Part shown: positions 18,688 through 26,168 of the stretch, one piece after another | How positions within the stretch are numbered: the first letter of the stretch is position 1 | How the letters are laid out: each line of letters starts with the position of its first letter | Source: Pseudomonas lalkuanensis | GTDB taxonomy: Bacteria > Pseudomonadota > Gammaproteobacteria > Pseudomonadales > Pseudomonadaceae | Assembly: GCF_008807375.1 (NCBI RefSeq) | Contig: NZ_CP043311.1 | Coordinates: forward strand, 2,708,001 to 2,772,000 | Direction of reading: 5' to 3' | Length of the DNA stretch: 64,000 bases | The notes under the pieces: generated by a model | Database searches by the model: none | Seen by the model: only the letters and a program-made list of their open reading frames with translations | Told to the model about the DNA's origin: nothing | Made by a program: the position numbers and the translations under genes

Positions 18688-19949
18688 GCCAGGCGCTCAC
18701 GGGAGCGCTGCGGGTTCATCGCCAGCAGGCCGATCAGGCCAGCCGTCACCAGTACCCCGCCGCAGACCAGGAAGCCTTGGGCGTAGCCCTGCGGATGGTC
18801 CGCTCCGGCGCCGTGCACCAGCAGGCCGGTGACGATCGGCGCCGAGAGACCGGCCAGGGAGGCCACCGCGTTGCCGAGGGCGAGGATGCCGCCGCGCTGG
18901 CTGCTGGGGGTGAACTCCGCCAGCATCGCCGGCCCCACCGAATACATCACCAGCGCGAGGCCACCGCTCAGGGTCAGGGCGATGATGCGGGTGGTTACCG
19001 ACAGCTCCGGAAGGATCAGCGAAGCCGACAGCAGACCGCTGGCCACCAGGCACACCGAAACGAAGGCGCCGCGTGCCAGCCGCGAAGGCAGCCCGCGCAG
19101 TAGCAGGCGCTGGGACATCCAGGCCATGAACAGGCTGAGGGGCGTGGTCACCACCACGAACAGCACGAACATCCGCCCGGTGCTCAGCGGGTCCATGCCC
19201 AGGCCGATTTCCAGGTAGCTGGGTACCCAGGTCAGAGTCAGCGCCAAGGACCAGTTGGCGGCGAAGTGGCAGGCATAGTTGCCGAGCACGCTGGGGTCGC
19301 TCAGCAGGCGGCGGTAAGGCAGGCGCGTGGCGTCGGCCTTGAGCTGGCCGGCGCGCAGGTTGTCCAGGGTACCTTCGCGGCCCAGCAGCATCCACAGCGC
19401 GCACCAGACCAGGCCGATGGCCGCGAGCACCGCGAAGTTGGTCCGCCAGCCGTAGTTGAGGCTGATCCAGGGGATCATCGCCCCGGCTAGCAGCAGGCCC
19501 ATGGCGCTGCCGGAGTGGAGCAGGGCCACCGGTAGGCTGCGGCGGTCGTCAGGGAACCACTTGTAGATGGCGTGGGTGGCCACCGGGGAGGCGGGGCCCT
19601 CGCCGATTCCCAGCAGCACTCGGCAGGCGACGATCATCCAGAGCGAGCTGACGAACAGCATGGGCAGCTGGATCAGGGCCCAGAAGAGCCCCATCCCCAG
19701 CAGCAGGGTCCGGGTCGGCCGGCGGTTGGCAAGGAAGCCACCCACCACTGCGGAAATGGCGAACAGCCAGTGCAGCGCGCCGCCGATCAGGCCGAATTCG
19801 GTGGGGGAAAGGCCGAGTTCCTGGGTCATGGGTACCGCGACCAGGCCGATGACGACCTTGTCGAGGAAGTTCACCAGCATCATGAAGGCCAGCAGGAAGG
19901 CTATCGTCCAGGCCGTGGCCGGACGGAAGGCAGCGTCTTCGCGAGTCAT
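18651..19949 (-). CDS. Major facilitator superfamily transporter (ACS/anion:cation symporter-like)
   Basis: A 432-residue, 12-helix transporter. It shows MFS motif A-like GGFLANRRPTRTLLLGMGLFW, the charged segment RVLLGIGEGPASPVATHAIYKWFPDDRR typical of the ACS/phthalate permease group, and NFLDKVVIGL in helix 1. Substrates of this group are organic anions such as aromatic acids, hexuronates and dicarboxylates. It is the last gene of an operon with an acyl-CoA dehydrogenase and an acyl-CoA ligase, so it probably imports the carboxylate that the ligase activates. The start at 19949 was chosen because helix 1 follows at once. An AACAACAA motif lies about 20 bases upstream. Confidence 0.82.
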   Translation of the reverse strand: MTREDAAFRPATAWTIAFLLAFMMLVNFLDKVVIGLVAVPMTQELGLSPTEFGLIGGALHWLFAISAVVGGFLANRRPTRTLLLGMGLFWALIQLPMLFVSSLWMIVACRVLLGIGEGPASPVATHAIYKWFPDDRRSLPVALLHSGSAMGLLLAGAMIPWISLNYGWRTNFAVLAAIGLVWCALWMLLGREGTLDNLRAGQLKADATRLPYRRLLSDPSVLGNYACHFAANWSLALTLTWVPSYLEIGLGMDPLSTGRMFVLFVVVTTPLSLFMAWMSQRLLLRGLPSRLARGAFVSVCLVASGLLSASLILPELSVTTRIIALTLSGGLALVMYSVGPAMLAEFTPSSQRGGILALGNAVASLAGLSAPIVTGLLVHGAGADHPQGYAQGFLVCGGVLVTAGLIGLLAMNPQRSRERLAQVEAGDACSSA

Positions 19950-19966
19950 GGGGGCATCTCTGAATC

Positions 19967-19974
19967 TTGTTGTT
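19967..19974 (-). promoter_or_regulatory. Crc/Hfq CA motif, MFS transporter leader
   Basis: AACAACAA on the minus strand, 18-25 bases upstream of the MFS start codon, in the 68-base gap after the acyl-CoA dehydrogenase gene. Confidence 0.5.
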
Positions 19975-20017
19975 ATCAAAAAATGGGCCCGTCCCGCGAG
20001 GAGGACGGGCCTGCGCA

Positions 20018-21187
20018 TCAGCCCTGGCCGGGCATCAGTACGCCCTTGGCGATGGTGTTGCGCTGGATCTCGCTGGTTCCCGTGAGGATTCGCATCATAC
20101 GGGTTGCGCGGAAGATCCACTCCACCGGATGTCCCTTGATCAGACCCGCGCCGCCGTGGACCTGCACTGCCTTGTCGGCGATGCGGAAGGCGGTCTCCGA
20201 TGCATACAGCTTGCACATAGGGGCCTGGACCTTGATGTCGCCGCCGGCGTCGTTGTTGGCGGCGGTGGCGTACATCATGCTGCGCGCCGCGTAGAGCTCG
20301 GTGGCCATGTCGGCGATCATGTGGTTCACCGCCTGGAACATGGCGATGGGCTGGCCGAACTGCTTGCGGGTGCGGGCGTGTTCGACGGACAGCTTCAGCG
20401 ACAGGCCCGCCATGCCCAGCATGGTCGGGCAGTGAAGCAGACGGTTAAGGGTGATCCGGCCCATGGCCAGCTTGAAGCCGGCGCCTTCTTCGCCGATGCG
20501 GTTCTCTACCGGGACCCGGACTTCGTCCAGAAGGATGTCGCCGTGGCTGCCGCCGCCGGACATCACCGCGTAGTCGGTCTCGACGCGCACGCCGGGCGCG
20601 GTCAGGTCGACGAAGAACGCCGAAATGCCCTGGGCGCCACGGCCCGGTTCGGTCACTGCCAGCAGCACCGCGATGTCGGCATAGGGCGCGCCGGAGATGT
20701 AGCGCTTGCCGCCATTGAGCACGTAGTGGTTGCCTTCGCGGCGGGCGCGGGTCTGAATGGCCGTGGCGTCGGAGCCGGCCTCGACCTCGGTCAGGGCGAA
20801 GCACACCGTGCGCTCGGCGCGGCACACGGGCTGCAGGAAGTGCTCGATCTGGTAAGCGCTGGCGACCTTGAACAGGTGGCCTACCCGGGGCGGGCCGGAC
20901 AGCTCGCCGAGCACGTGGGGGGCCAGCACCGAGCCGGTGAGCACCGTGGCTTCCTTCACCGCGCAGAGGTCGGCGACCCCGAGGCCGCCGCCGCCCAGCG
21001 GAGCCGGCAGCATGACGTTGTAGAAACCCAGCTCGCAGGAGCGTTTCCACACGTCACTCAGCAGCGGCTTGGGATGGGGCTCGCCCCAGGTCAGGCCCTC
21101 GCGACGTTCCAGGGGCAGGATTTCGTCTCGGATGAAGCCCTCGATGGCGCCGATGATGTCGCGGGTCTTCTCGCTTGGTTGGAACAT
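20018..21187 (-). CDS. Acyl-CoA dehydrogenase family protein lacking the usual catalytic glutamate
   Basis: A 389-residue flavoprotein of the acyl-CoA dehydrogenase superfamily, expected to act on the CoA ester made by the ligase upstream. Family signatures: CFALTEVEAGSDATAIQTRA (FAD region), RKQFGQPIAMFQAV, QVHGGAGLIKGHPVEWIFRATR and GTSEIQRNTIA. In MCAD-type enzymes a Glu precedes GTSEIQ; here it is T369 (ILTGTSEIQ). The alternative helix position used by IVD/LCAD-type enzymes also seems not to be acidic (TLNRLLHC). It may use another base or act on an unusual CoA ester. It is co-transcribed with the ligase (18-base gap to its stop) and has an AGGAGAT ribosome site. Confidence 0.82.
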   Translation of the reverse strand: MFQPSEKTRDIIGAIEGFIRDEILPLERREGLTWGEPHPKPLLSDVWKRSCELGFYNVMLPAPLGGGGLGVADLCAVKEATVLTGSVLAPHVLGELSGPPRVGHLFKVASAYQIEHFLQPVCRAERTVCFALTEVEAGSDATAIQTRARREGNHYVLNGGKRYISGAPYADIAVLLAVTEPGRGAQGISAFFVDLTAPGVRVETDYAVMSGGGSHGDILLDEVRVPVENRIGEEGAGFKLAMGRITLNRLLHCPTMLGMAGLSLKLSVEHARTRKQFGQPIAMFQAVNHMIADMATELYAARSMMYATAANNDAGGDIKVQAPMCKLYASETAFRIADKAVQVHGGAGLIKGHPVEWIFRATRMMRILTGTSEIQRNTIAKGVLMPGQG

Positions 21188-21205
21188 GCTGCAAATCTCC
21201 TCTGC

Positions 21206-22753
21206 TCAGATGCGGCGCTCTTGGCCCTTCCAGTACGCGTCGCGTATCAGGCGACGCACCACCTTGCCGTTAGGGTTCTTCGGCAGCTCGGCGACGAAGT
21301 CCACTGCGCGCGGCTTCTTGAATCCGGCCAGGGTGCGCCCGCAGTGGTCGATGATGTCCTCGGCGCTGAGCTGTTCGCCCGGCTTGAGCACCACCACGGC
21401 GCGCACGGCCTCGCCCCATTGCTCGTCGGGTACGCCCACCACTGCCGCCTCGAATACCTGCGGCAGGCTGTAGAGCACCTGCTCCACTTCCGTCGGATAG
21501 ATGTTGAAACCGCCGGAGATGATCATTTCCTTCTTGCGGTCGACGATGAACACGTAGCCGCGCTCGTCCACCGTGGCCAGGTCCCCGGTGAGGTAGTAGC
21601 CGTCGCGCATCACCTCGGCGGTCAGCTCCGGGGCCTGCCAGTAGCCCTTCATGATGTCCGGGCCCTTGACCACGATCTCGCCGATCTCCCCGGGGCGCAC
21701 ATCCACGAAGTCCTCGTTCACCACCCGCAGGTCGGTTTCGAAGTAGCAGCGTCCGCAGGAGGCCAGGCGACCTTCCTCGCCGTCTTCGACCAAGTGATCC
21801 TGTTCGGTGAGCACCGTTACCAGGGAGCAGGTCTCGCCGGCGCCGTAACCCTGGGCGAGGATCGGTCCGAACACCTCGATGGCGCGCTTGACCAGAGCCG
21901 GGGCCATGGGCGCGGCGCCGTACATCACCAGGCGCAGGCTGCCCAGGTCGTAGTCCTCGACACCGGGTAAATTCACCAGGCGGTTGATCATCGCCGGCAC
22001 CAGGAACAGTCGGGTGACCCGCTCGCGCTGGATGATCTCCAGCAGCAGGCGGTCGTCATAGCGCTCCAGCAGCAGGTTGCAGGCGCCCACTGCCAGCAGC
22101 GGCATGATCTGCATGCCACTGGCATGGGTAATCGGCCCGACATGGGCCATGACGTCGCCGGGCGCGGCGCGGCGGGTGGGGCTGGCGATGCTCTTGCGGA
22201 TCAGTGCCTTGCGGTTGCCGAAGGAGAGCATCGCGGCCTTGAGCACGCCGGAGCTGCCGGAGGTGTAGTGCAGCACCGCCAACTGGTCGTCGGCGGGATC
22301 GCCATTCACCGGTACCTCGTTGCCGCGCTCCAGTATCCCGAGGTAAGGCATCTCGCCTTCGTCGTTATCGAGGGAAATGATGAAGCGCAGTCGCGGCGCT
22401 TCCGCGCGTCGGGCGTGGAGAGCAGCGGCGAAGCGGCCATCGGCGATGACCGCCTGGCTATGGGAATCGTTAAGCACCTGGAGGACTTCATCCAGGGACA
22501 GGCGGGCATTGATCGGGACCTTGACCATGCCCGCCTTGTAGAAGGCGATTTCCGCTTCCACCAACTCGACCCGGTTCAACGCCAGGATGGCCACGTGTGC
22601 CCCCTCGGTGAGACCGATCGCGGCAAGTCCAGAGGCCAGCCGATTGGTGCGTCTTTCCAGCTCCAAGAAGGTGACGCGCTGGCGAGCGTCGACAAGCGCC
22701 TCATGCTCCGGCCAGTAGAGCGCGCTTCGGCTGATGATCTTTCCTAGGTTCAT
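21206..22753 (-). CDS. AMP-forming acyl-CoA ligase (long-chain or aryl type)
   Basis: A 515-residue member of the ANL superfamily. It activates a carboxylate to acyl-AMP and then to acyl-CoA. Motifs: P-loop YTSGSSGVLKAAM, YGAGETCS, LTGDLATVDERGY, the hinge IVDRKKEMIISGGFNIYPTEVE and the catalytic lysine in PNGKVVRR near the C-terminus. It resembles FadD13/FcsA-like ligases more than ribosomal-length FadD. I use the ATG at 22753 (MNLGKIISR); a start at 22765 adds four residues. It leads the operon ligase-dehydrogenase-MFS. The ATG overlaps AACAAAAA, a match to the Crc/Hfq consensus AAnAAnAA. Its substrate cannot be read from sequence. Confidence 0.85.
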   Translation of the reverse strand: MNLGKIISRSALYWPEHEALVDARQRVTFLELERRTNRLASGLAAIGLTEGAHVAILALNRVELVEAEIAFYKAGMVKVPINARLSLDEVLQVLNDSHSQAVIADGRFAAALHARRAEAPRLRFIISLDNDEGEMPYLGILERGNEVPVNGDPADDQLAVLHYTSGSSGVLKAAMLSFGNRKALIRKSIASPTRRAAPGDVMAHVGPITHASGMQIMPLLAVGACNLLLERYDDRLLLEIIQRERVTRLFLVPAMINRLVNLPGVEDYDLGSLRLVMYGAAPMAPALVKRAIEVFGPILAQGYGAGETCSLVTVLTEQDHLVEDGEEGRLASCGRCYFETDLRVVNEDFVDVRPGEIGEIVVKGPDIMKGYWQAPELTAEVMRDGYYLTGDLATVDERGYVFIVDRKKEMIISGGFNIYPTEVEQVLYSLPQVFEAAVVGVPDEQWGEAVRAVVVLKPGEQLSAEDIIDHCGRTLAGFKKPRAVDFVAELPKNPNGKVVRRLIRDAYWKGQERRI

Positions 22754-22760
22754 TTTTGTT
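22753..22760 (-). promoter_or_regulatory. Crc/Hfq-type motif (AAnAAnAA) at the ligase start
   Basis: AACAAAAA runs into the ATG of the acyl-CoA ligase gene. It matches AAnAAnAA but is not the exact AACAACAA word. Confidence 0.4.
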
Positions 22761-22894
22761 CTCATCGGCAGGACAACTGTGGCCGATGCTAGCCAAGCGA
22801 AATCTCCGGGAACTAATACAACAGTACGATGCGCGCCATGCCGATATGGAATGGCCGGCGCAGGAAGAGGGCAGCCAAGCAGCCGCGAGGGGCT

Positions 22895-23050
22895 TGAATG
22901 GCGAACCTGCGGTCCGCTTGGCGATTGAAATCGCCCCTACAGGTTTTGCGCCGATCATGGCTTTGGCTTGTGGGAGCGAATTCATTCGCGAAGGAGGCCG
23001 CGGGCCGCTCGCAGGTTGGGCTTCGCGGGCTCAGCCGCAGGCTACGGACA
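22895..23050. repeat. REP-like intergenic repeats, two units
   Basis: Unit one (near 22900-22940) reads GGCGAACCTGCGG...GCGATTGAAATCGCCCC. Unit two (near 22969-23045) reads TGTGGGAGCGAATTCATTCGCGAAGGAGGCCGC...GCAGGTTGGGCTTCGCGGGC. The core GCGAATTCATTCGC is an imperfect palindrome typical of Pseudomonas REP sequences. The 392 bases upstream of the ligase gene hold these repeats, the ligase leader and the near end of the IS200-type element. Confidence 0.7.
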
Positions 23051-23059
23051 TGGCGAGTA

Positions 23060-23575
23060 AACATCCACGTTCGTAGAACGTGGACTTGCATTTGGCCCCC
23101 TAGAAGGGGGCACGGCCAGCCCTCAAAGAAGGCTGGCCGTCCGTATCAAGCCACAGTTCCGTGTAAAGCCAGTTCGAGACGCACCTGACGGTGCTCCTCT
23201 TTCTCCTGATACTTCACATATTTGCGGATCATCTCCGCATCTATCCCAACCGTATCCACGCAGTAACCTTTGGCCCAGAAATGGTTGCCCCAGTAAGGCT
23301 TCTGCTTCAGGTGTGGGAAACGCGTAAACACTCGCAACGCGCTCTTGCCCTTGATCGTGCCCATCAGCTGTGACACCGAGATCTTCGGCACCCAAACAAT
23401 GTGGTACTGGCAGCGCCAAATAACGTGCGATAGCTTCTCAAACCGGCTCATGTTTCTTCCTTTGGTTGGTTGTGGGGACAACTCAACCGAGGACTAAACA
23501 TGAGCCTCCTCAAATCGTCACAGGCAGCGCCGGTGACTCATGACCACGTCCTAAGAACGTGGCTTCCCGAGTTCA
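23060..23575 (-). mobile_element. Decayed IS200/IS605-family insertion sequence
   Basis: A short element with matching terminal hairpins instead of inverted repeats: CCACGTT-CGTAG-AACGTGG at 23065-23083 and CCACGTC-CTAAG-AACGTGG at 23544-23562. It contains one minus-strand tnpA-like gene. Two further hairpins (CCCCCTAGAAGGGGG near 23096-23110 and ACGGCCAGCC/GGCTGGCCGT near 23112-23140) lie downstream of tnpA. Single-strand hairpin ends are the hallmark of IS200/IS605 elements, which insert without target duplication. End coordinates are approximate. It sits directly beside REP-like repeats. The transposase lacks its catalytic HUH motif, so the copy should be immobile on its own. Confidence 0.75.
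23146..23451 (-). pseudogene. tnpA: IS200-type transposase TnpA with internal in-frame deletion
   Basis: 101 residues from the ATG at 23451, which has AGGAAG upstream. The N-terminus (MSRFEKLSHVIWRCQYHIVWVPK) and C-terminus (PYWGNHFWAKGYCVDTVG, KYVKYQEKE with the catalytic Tyr region) are typical of IS200 TnpA, normally about 140-150 residues. The middle is missing: VWVPK runs straight into ISVSQLMG. The lost stretch of roughly 45 residues contains the DHxHLL (HUH) metal-binding motif needed for catalysis. In intact relatives a second ...PPK precedes this SVSxLMG segment, so deletion between two short VPK-coding repeats is plausible. The frame is intact, but the protein cannot be a functional transposase. 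Confidence 0.8.
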
Positions 23576-23600
23576 AATGAATCAGCCGCCAGCCGAAGTC

Positions 23601-24134
23601 TCAGAGCGGCCCTATTTCCACCTTGCCGTCGTGGCGGTCGTTCATCCAGCGCAGCACCTGTTCGCCGAATTCGGGCGGGGCCTTGCGTGCGACGCGGCGG
23701 ACCAGGTCGAGCACGGTCTGTTGGGCGAGGGCTTCTTCCATGCGTTGCTGCGCCTGCAGCATCACAGCGTGAATGGCACAGGGGTCGGCGACGGCCCAGT
23801 TCGGCGCGGGGCAATCGCTCCCGAAGATCGCGCAGCGCTCGCGTACTCCCCGGCATTCGAAAATCTGCTTGTCGCCGTCGATGGCACGGACGATGTCCAG
23901 CACCGTGATCTCGTCGGCTGGCCGCGCCAGGCGGAAACCGCCGCGCACGCCTTCGGTGGCCGCCACCAGTCCTGCCTTGGCCAGGCGGGTGAACACCTTG
24001 GCCAGCAGTTCCGGCGGCACGCCCTGCAGTTCGGCCAGGGCGCGCACGCTGGCTTCGCGGCCATTGCCTTTTTCATCTGCGAGATAGAGGAGGCAGTGGA
24101 TTCCGTACTCCACGCCTGCGCTGTACAACGCCAT
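23601..24134 (-). CDS. Rrf2-family transcriptional regulator, probable iron-sulfur sensor
   Basis: A 177-residue Rrf2 protein with an N-terminal winged helix (YSAGVEYGIHCLLYLA, RALAELQGVPPELLAKVFTRLAKAGLV, GVRGGFRLARP). Four cysteines lie in the sensing region: C94, C101, C108 and C119. Cysteines here bind Fe-S clusters in NsrR, IscR and RsrR, though this spacing does not clearly match any one of them. It is about 180 residues long with a C-terminal extension. It is divergent from the NAD(P)H/FAD oxidoreductase gene across 332 bases, so control of that flavoenzyme by redox, NO or iron state is a reasonable guess. Confidence 0.83.
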   Translation of the reverse strand: MALYSAGVEYGIHCLLYLADEKGNGREASVRALAELQGVPPELLAKVFTRLAKAGLVAATEGVRGGFRLARPADEITVLDIVRAIDGDKQIFECRGVRERCAIFGSDCPAPNWAVADPCAIHAVMLQAQQRMEEALAQQTVLDLVRRVARKAPPEFGEQVLRWMNDRHDGKVEIGPL

Positions 24135-24314
24135 GGTTAACTCCGACTAAGTGTGTCGCCGTTGTGGCGGCCTTTCTCTATTGCGTTTCCTGTGTCACCA
24201 GCTTCGCAGCGGAAGCTTTCCTTCACTTCAGACGCCCCAATGCTAAAGGATTTAAGCCTTGACGCCGATATTTGTCGCCGTTTGAAGGGCATGATGGCGA
24301 CGAGCGGCATGACC

Positions 24315-24336
24315 CGGCAAGAAAAAATGCTTGCCG
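24315..24336. other. Hairpin in the gap between Rrf2 and flavoprotein genes
   Basis: Arms CGGCAAG and CTTGCCG with an A-rich 8-base loop, in an intergenic stretch (24135-24466) that is visibly less GC-rich than its surroundings. It could be an operator or an mRNA leader structure. Nothing else stands out in this gap; a 67-codon frame at 24153 lacks coding character. Confidence 0.35.
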
Positions 24337-24466
24337 AAAATAACTACGACAAATAGAGTCGCAGTTATCCGGAGTGGATAGGGGCGATGACCTCACCCCC
24401 CCCGGTCTATGACGCTCGGGTGTAGCCGCCCGGAACAACCTCGCTTTTCGCCTTGTGGAGAGAATT

Positions 24467-25669
24467 ATGAAACAACGCATCCTGATCGTCGGCGCCGGCT
24501 TCGGTGGTATGTGGAGCGCCCTGAGTGCGACTCGCCTGCTGGACCAGCATGGCCGCAATGACGTCGAAGTGGTGGTGCTCGCACCCCAGGCCGAGCTGCG
24601 CGTACGTCCGCGCTTCTATGAGCCCGAAGTGCACAAGATGGTGGCGCCGCTGGGCGACCTGTTCGACGCGGTGGGCGTGACCTTCATCAAGGGCTTCGCT
24701 GAGCGCATCGACGTGGAAGGCAAGCGCGTGGGCTATCGCAATGCCGCAGGCGAGTTCGCCGAGCTGGCCTACGACCGCCTGGTACTGGCTTCCGGCAGCC
24801 AGGTGGTTCGCCCGGCGATGGCCGGTATCGAGCATGCCTTCGACGTGGACAACCTCGAAGAAGCCGTGCGCCTGGAGCGCCACCTGAACGCTCTGGCGGA
24901 GCGCCCTGCAACCGCCAGCCGTAACACCGTGGTCGTGGCCGGTGGCGGCTTCACCGGTATCGAAACCGCCGCTGAAATGCCGGCCCGCCTGCGTGCGGTA
25001 CTGGGTGATGACGCGGACGTGCGGGTGATCGTGGTCGACCGTGGCCACCAGATCGGTGCTGCCCTGGGCGAGGGGCCGCGTGCCGCCATTGCCGAGGCGT
25101 CCGCCGAACTGGGTATCGAATGGCGCCTGAACAGTGGCGTGGCCTCGGTAGATGCCGCCGGCGTGACCCTGGCCAACGGCGAGCGCATCGAGGCGGATAC
25201 CGTGGTCTGGACCGTCGGCGTGCGTGCCCACCCGCTGACCGAGCAGGTCCCGGCCGAGCGTGACGCCCAGGGCCGCCTCCACGTCGACGCCAATCTGCAG
25301 GTGCATGGGCATGACGGCGTATTCGCCACCGGCGACGTCGCCCGCGCGGCATGCGACGACCAGGGCAACCATGCGTTGATGTCCTGCCAGCATGCGATCG
25401 CCCTGGGCCGCTCCGCCGGCAACAACGTGGCGGCCAGCCTGCTGGGCGTGTCACCGATCCCCTACAGCCAGCCCAAGTACGTTACCTGCCTGGACCTCGG
25501 TGCCTGGGGGGCCGTGTTCACCGAAGGCTGGGACCGTCAGATCAAGTTCGAGCGTCAGGAAGGCAAGTCCATCAAGCAGCAGATCAACTCCGTGTGGATC
25601 TACCCGCCGGCGGCTGATCGCGCCACCGCACTGGCTGCCGCCGACCCGCTGATCCCGGTCGTCGCCTGA
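24467..25669 (+). CDS. FAD-dependent pyridine nucleotide-disulfide oxidoreductase (type II NADH dehydrogenase-like)
   Basis: A 400-residue flavoprotein with two dinucleotide-binding motifs: ILIVGAGFGGMWSA at the N-terminus for FAD and VVVAGGGFTGIETAAEM near residue 155 for NAD(P)H. The FAD motif FATGDVA lies near residue 287. It has no signal peptide and lacks the redox-active CxxxxC of disulfide reductases. The C-terminus has no long membrane-anchor helix but a hydrophobic stretch, as in Ndh-2-like quinone reductases. The ATG at 24467 is preceded by GGAG at 6 bases; a GTG at 24455 would add four residues. The divergent Rrf2 gene is a likely regulator. Confidence 0.8.
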   Translation: MKQRILIVGAGFGGMWSALSATRLLDQHGRNDVEVVVLAPQAELRVRPRFYEPEVHKMVAPLGDLFDAVGVTFIKGFAERIDVEGKRVGYRNAAGEFAELAYDRLVLASGSQVVRPAMAGIEHAFDVDNLEEAVRLERHLNALAERPATASRNTVVVAGGGFTGIETAAEMPARLRAVLGDDADVRVIVVDRGHQIGAALGEGPRAAIAEASAELGIEWRLNSGVASVDAAGVTLANGERIEADTVVWTVGVRAHPLTEQVPAERDAQGRLHVDANLQVHGHDGVFATGDVARAACDDQGNHALMSCQHAIALGRSAGNNVAASLLGVSPIPYSQPKYVTCLDLGAWGAVFTEGWDRQIKFERQEGKSIKQQINSVWIYPPAADRATALAAADPLIPVVA

Positions 25670-25754
25670 CATCCCCAATCGCTAGCCCATCGCCTGGGTC
25701 GCCCGTCCTGTGACGGGTGGCCCCAGGCCCCGATTCCCATGCCCGGAGCCTGCC

Positions 25755-26027
25755 ATGAGCCTGACGGTCATGATTTCCACCCGCCCCCTGGCTGCCGCCG
25801 CCATCGAACGGATCATCCACCAGTGCCTGCCCGGCGTCGCCTGGACCCTTGAGTCGATATCGGCCGATGGCAGCTCCTGGCGCCTGCACCTCGCCATCGA
25901 CCCGTGCTCCGACCCGGCGTCCGATATGTTCTCGTCGATCATGGCCAACGGCTGGCTGACAGGCATCGAATTCGTGTCACCGGCACCGACCCATTGCGGG
26001 CTGTCGAAGGCAACGGCTTCCCAGTAG
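25755..26027 (+). CDS. Small protein of unknown function
   Basis: A 90-residue frame starting MSLTVMISTRPLAAAAIERII, with GGAG 8 bases before the ATG, 85 bases after the flavoprotein gene. It has no signal peptide or membrane helix. The alternating hydrophobic pattern suggests a small alpha/beta fold of ACT-like size, but I recognise no family. It could be co-transcribed with the flavoprotein gene. The main alternative is a chance frame in GC-rich DNA; the ribosome site and reasonable amino-acid composition favour a gene. Confidence 0.5.
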   Translation: MSLTVMISTRPLAAAAIERIIHQCLPGVAWTLESISADGSSWRLHLAIDPCSDPASDMFSSIMANGWLTGIEFVSPAPTHCGLSKATASQ

Positions 26028-26145
26028 CGCTCTCGTGGGCGGGCGACACCTTCGCGATTCCATGCTTTTGGATAGTTCGGAAAGCGGCTTGTTGGAACCA
26101 TAGTCCAGCTCTAGCCTCTAGCATGGCTTCGTCAGCCGTGGTCCG

Positions 26146-26153
26146 AACAACAA
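26146..26153 (+). promoter_or_regulatory. Crc/Hfq CA motif, monooxygenase leader
   Basis: AACAACAA 16-23 bases upstream of the monooxygenase ATG, immediately before its AAGGA ribosome site. Confidence 0.55.
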
Positions 26154-26168
26154 GCACAAGGAACCGCC

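Noticed and set aside
19967..21970. 667-codon plus-strand frame across the acyl-CoA dehydrogenase and ligase genes
   Set aside because: It spans two real genes on the other strand and has no motif.
23146..23451. TnpA considered as a RAYT (REP-associated) transposase because REP repeats are adjacent
   Set aside because: The preserved ends (MSRFEKLSHVIW, GYCVDTVG) are those of ordinary IS200 TnpA.
24153..24356. 67-codon plus-strand frame in the Rrf2-flavoprotein gap
   Set aside because: GTG start without ribosome site, composition unlike neighbouring genes, no recognisable feature.
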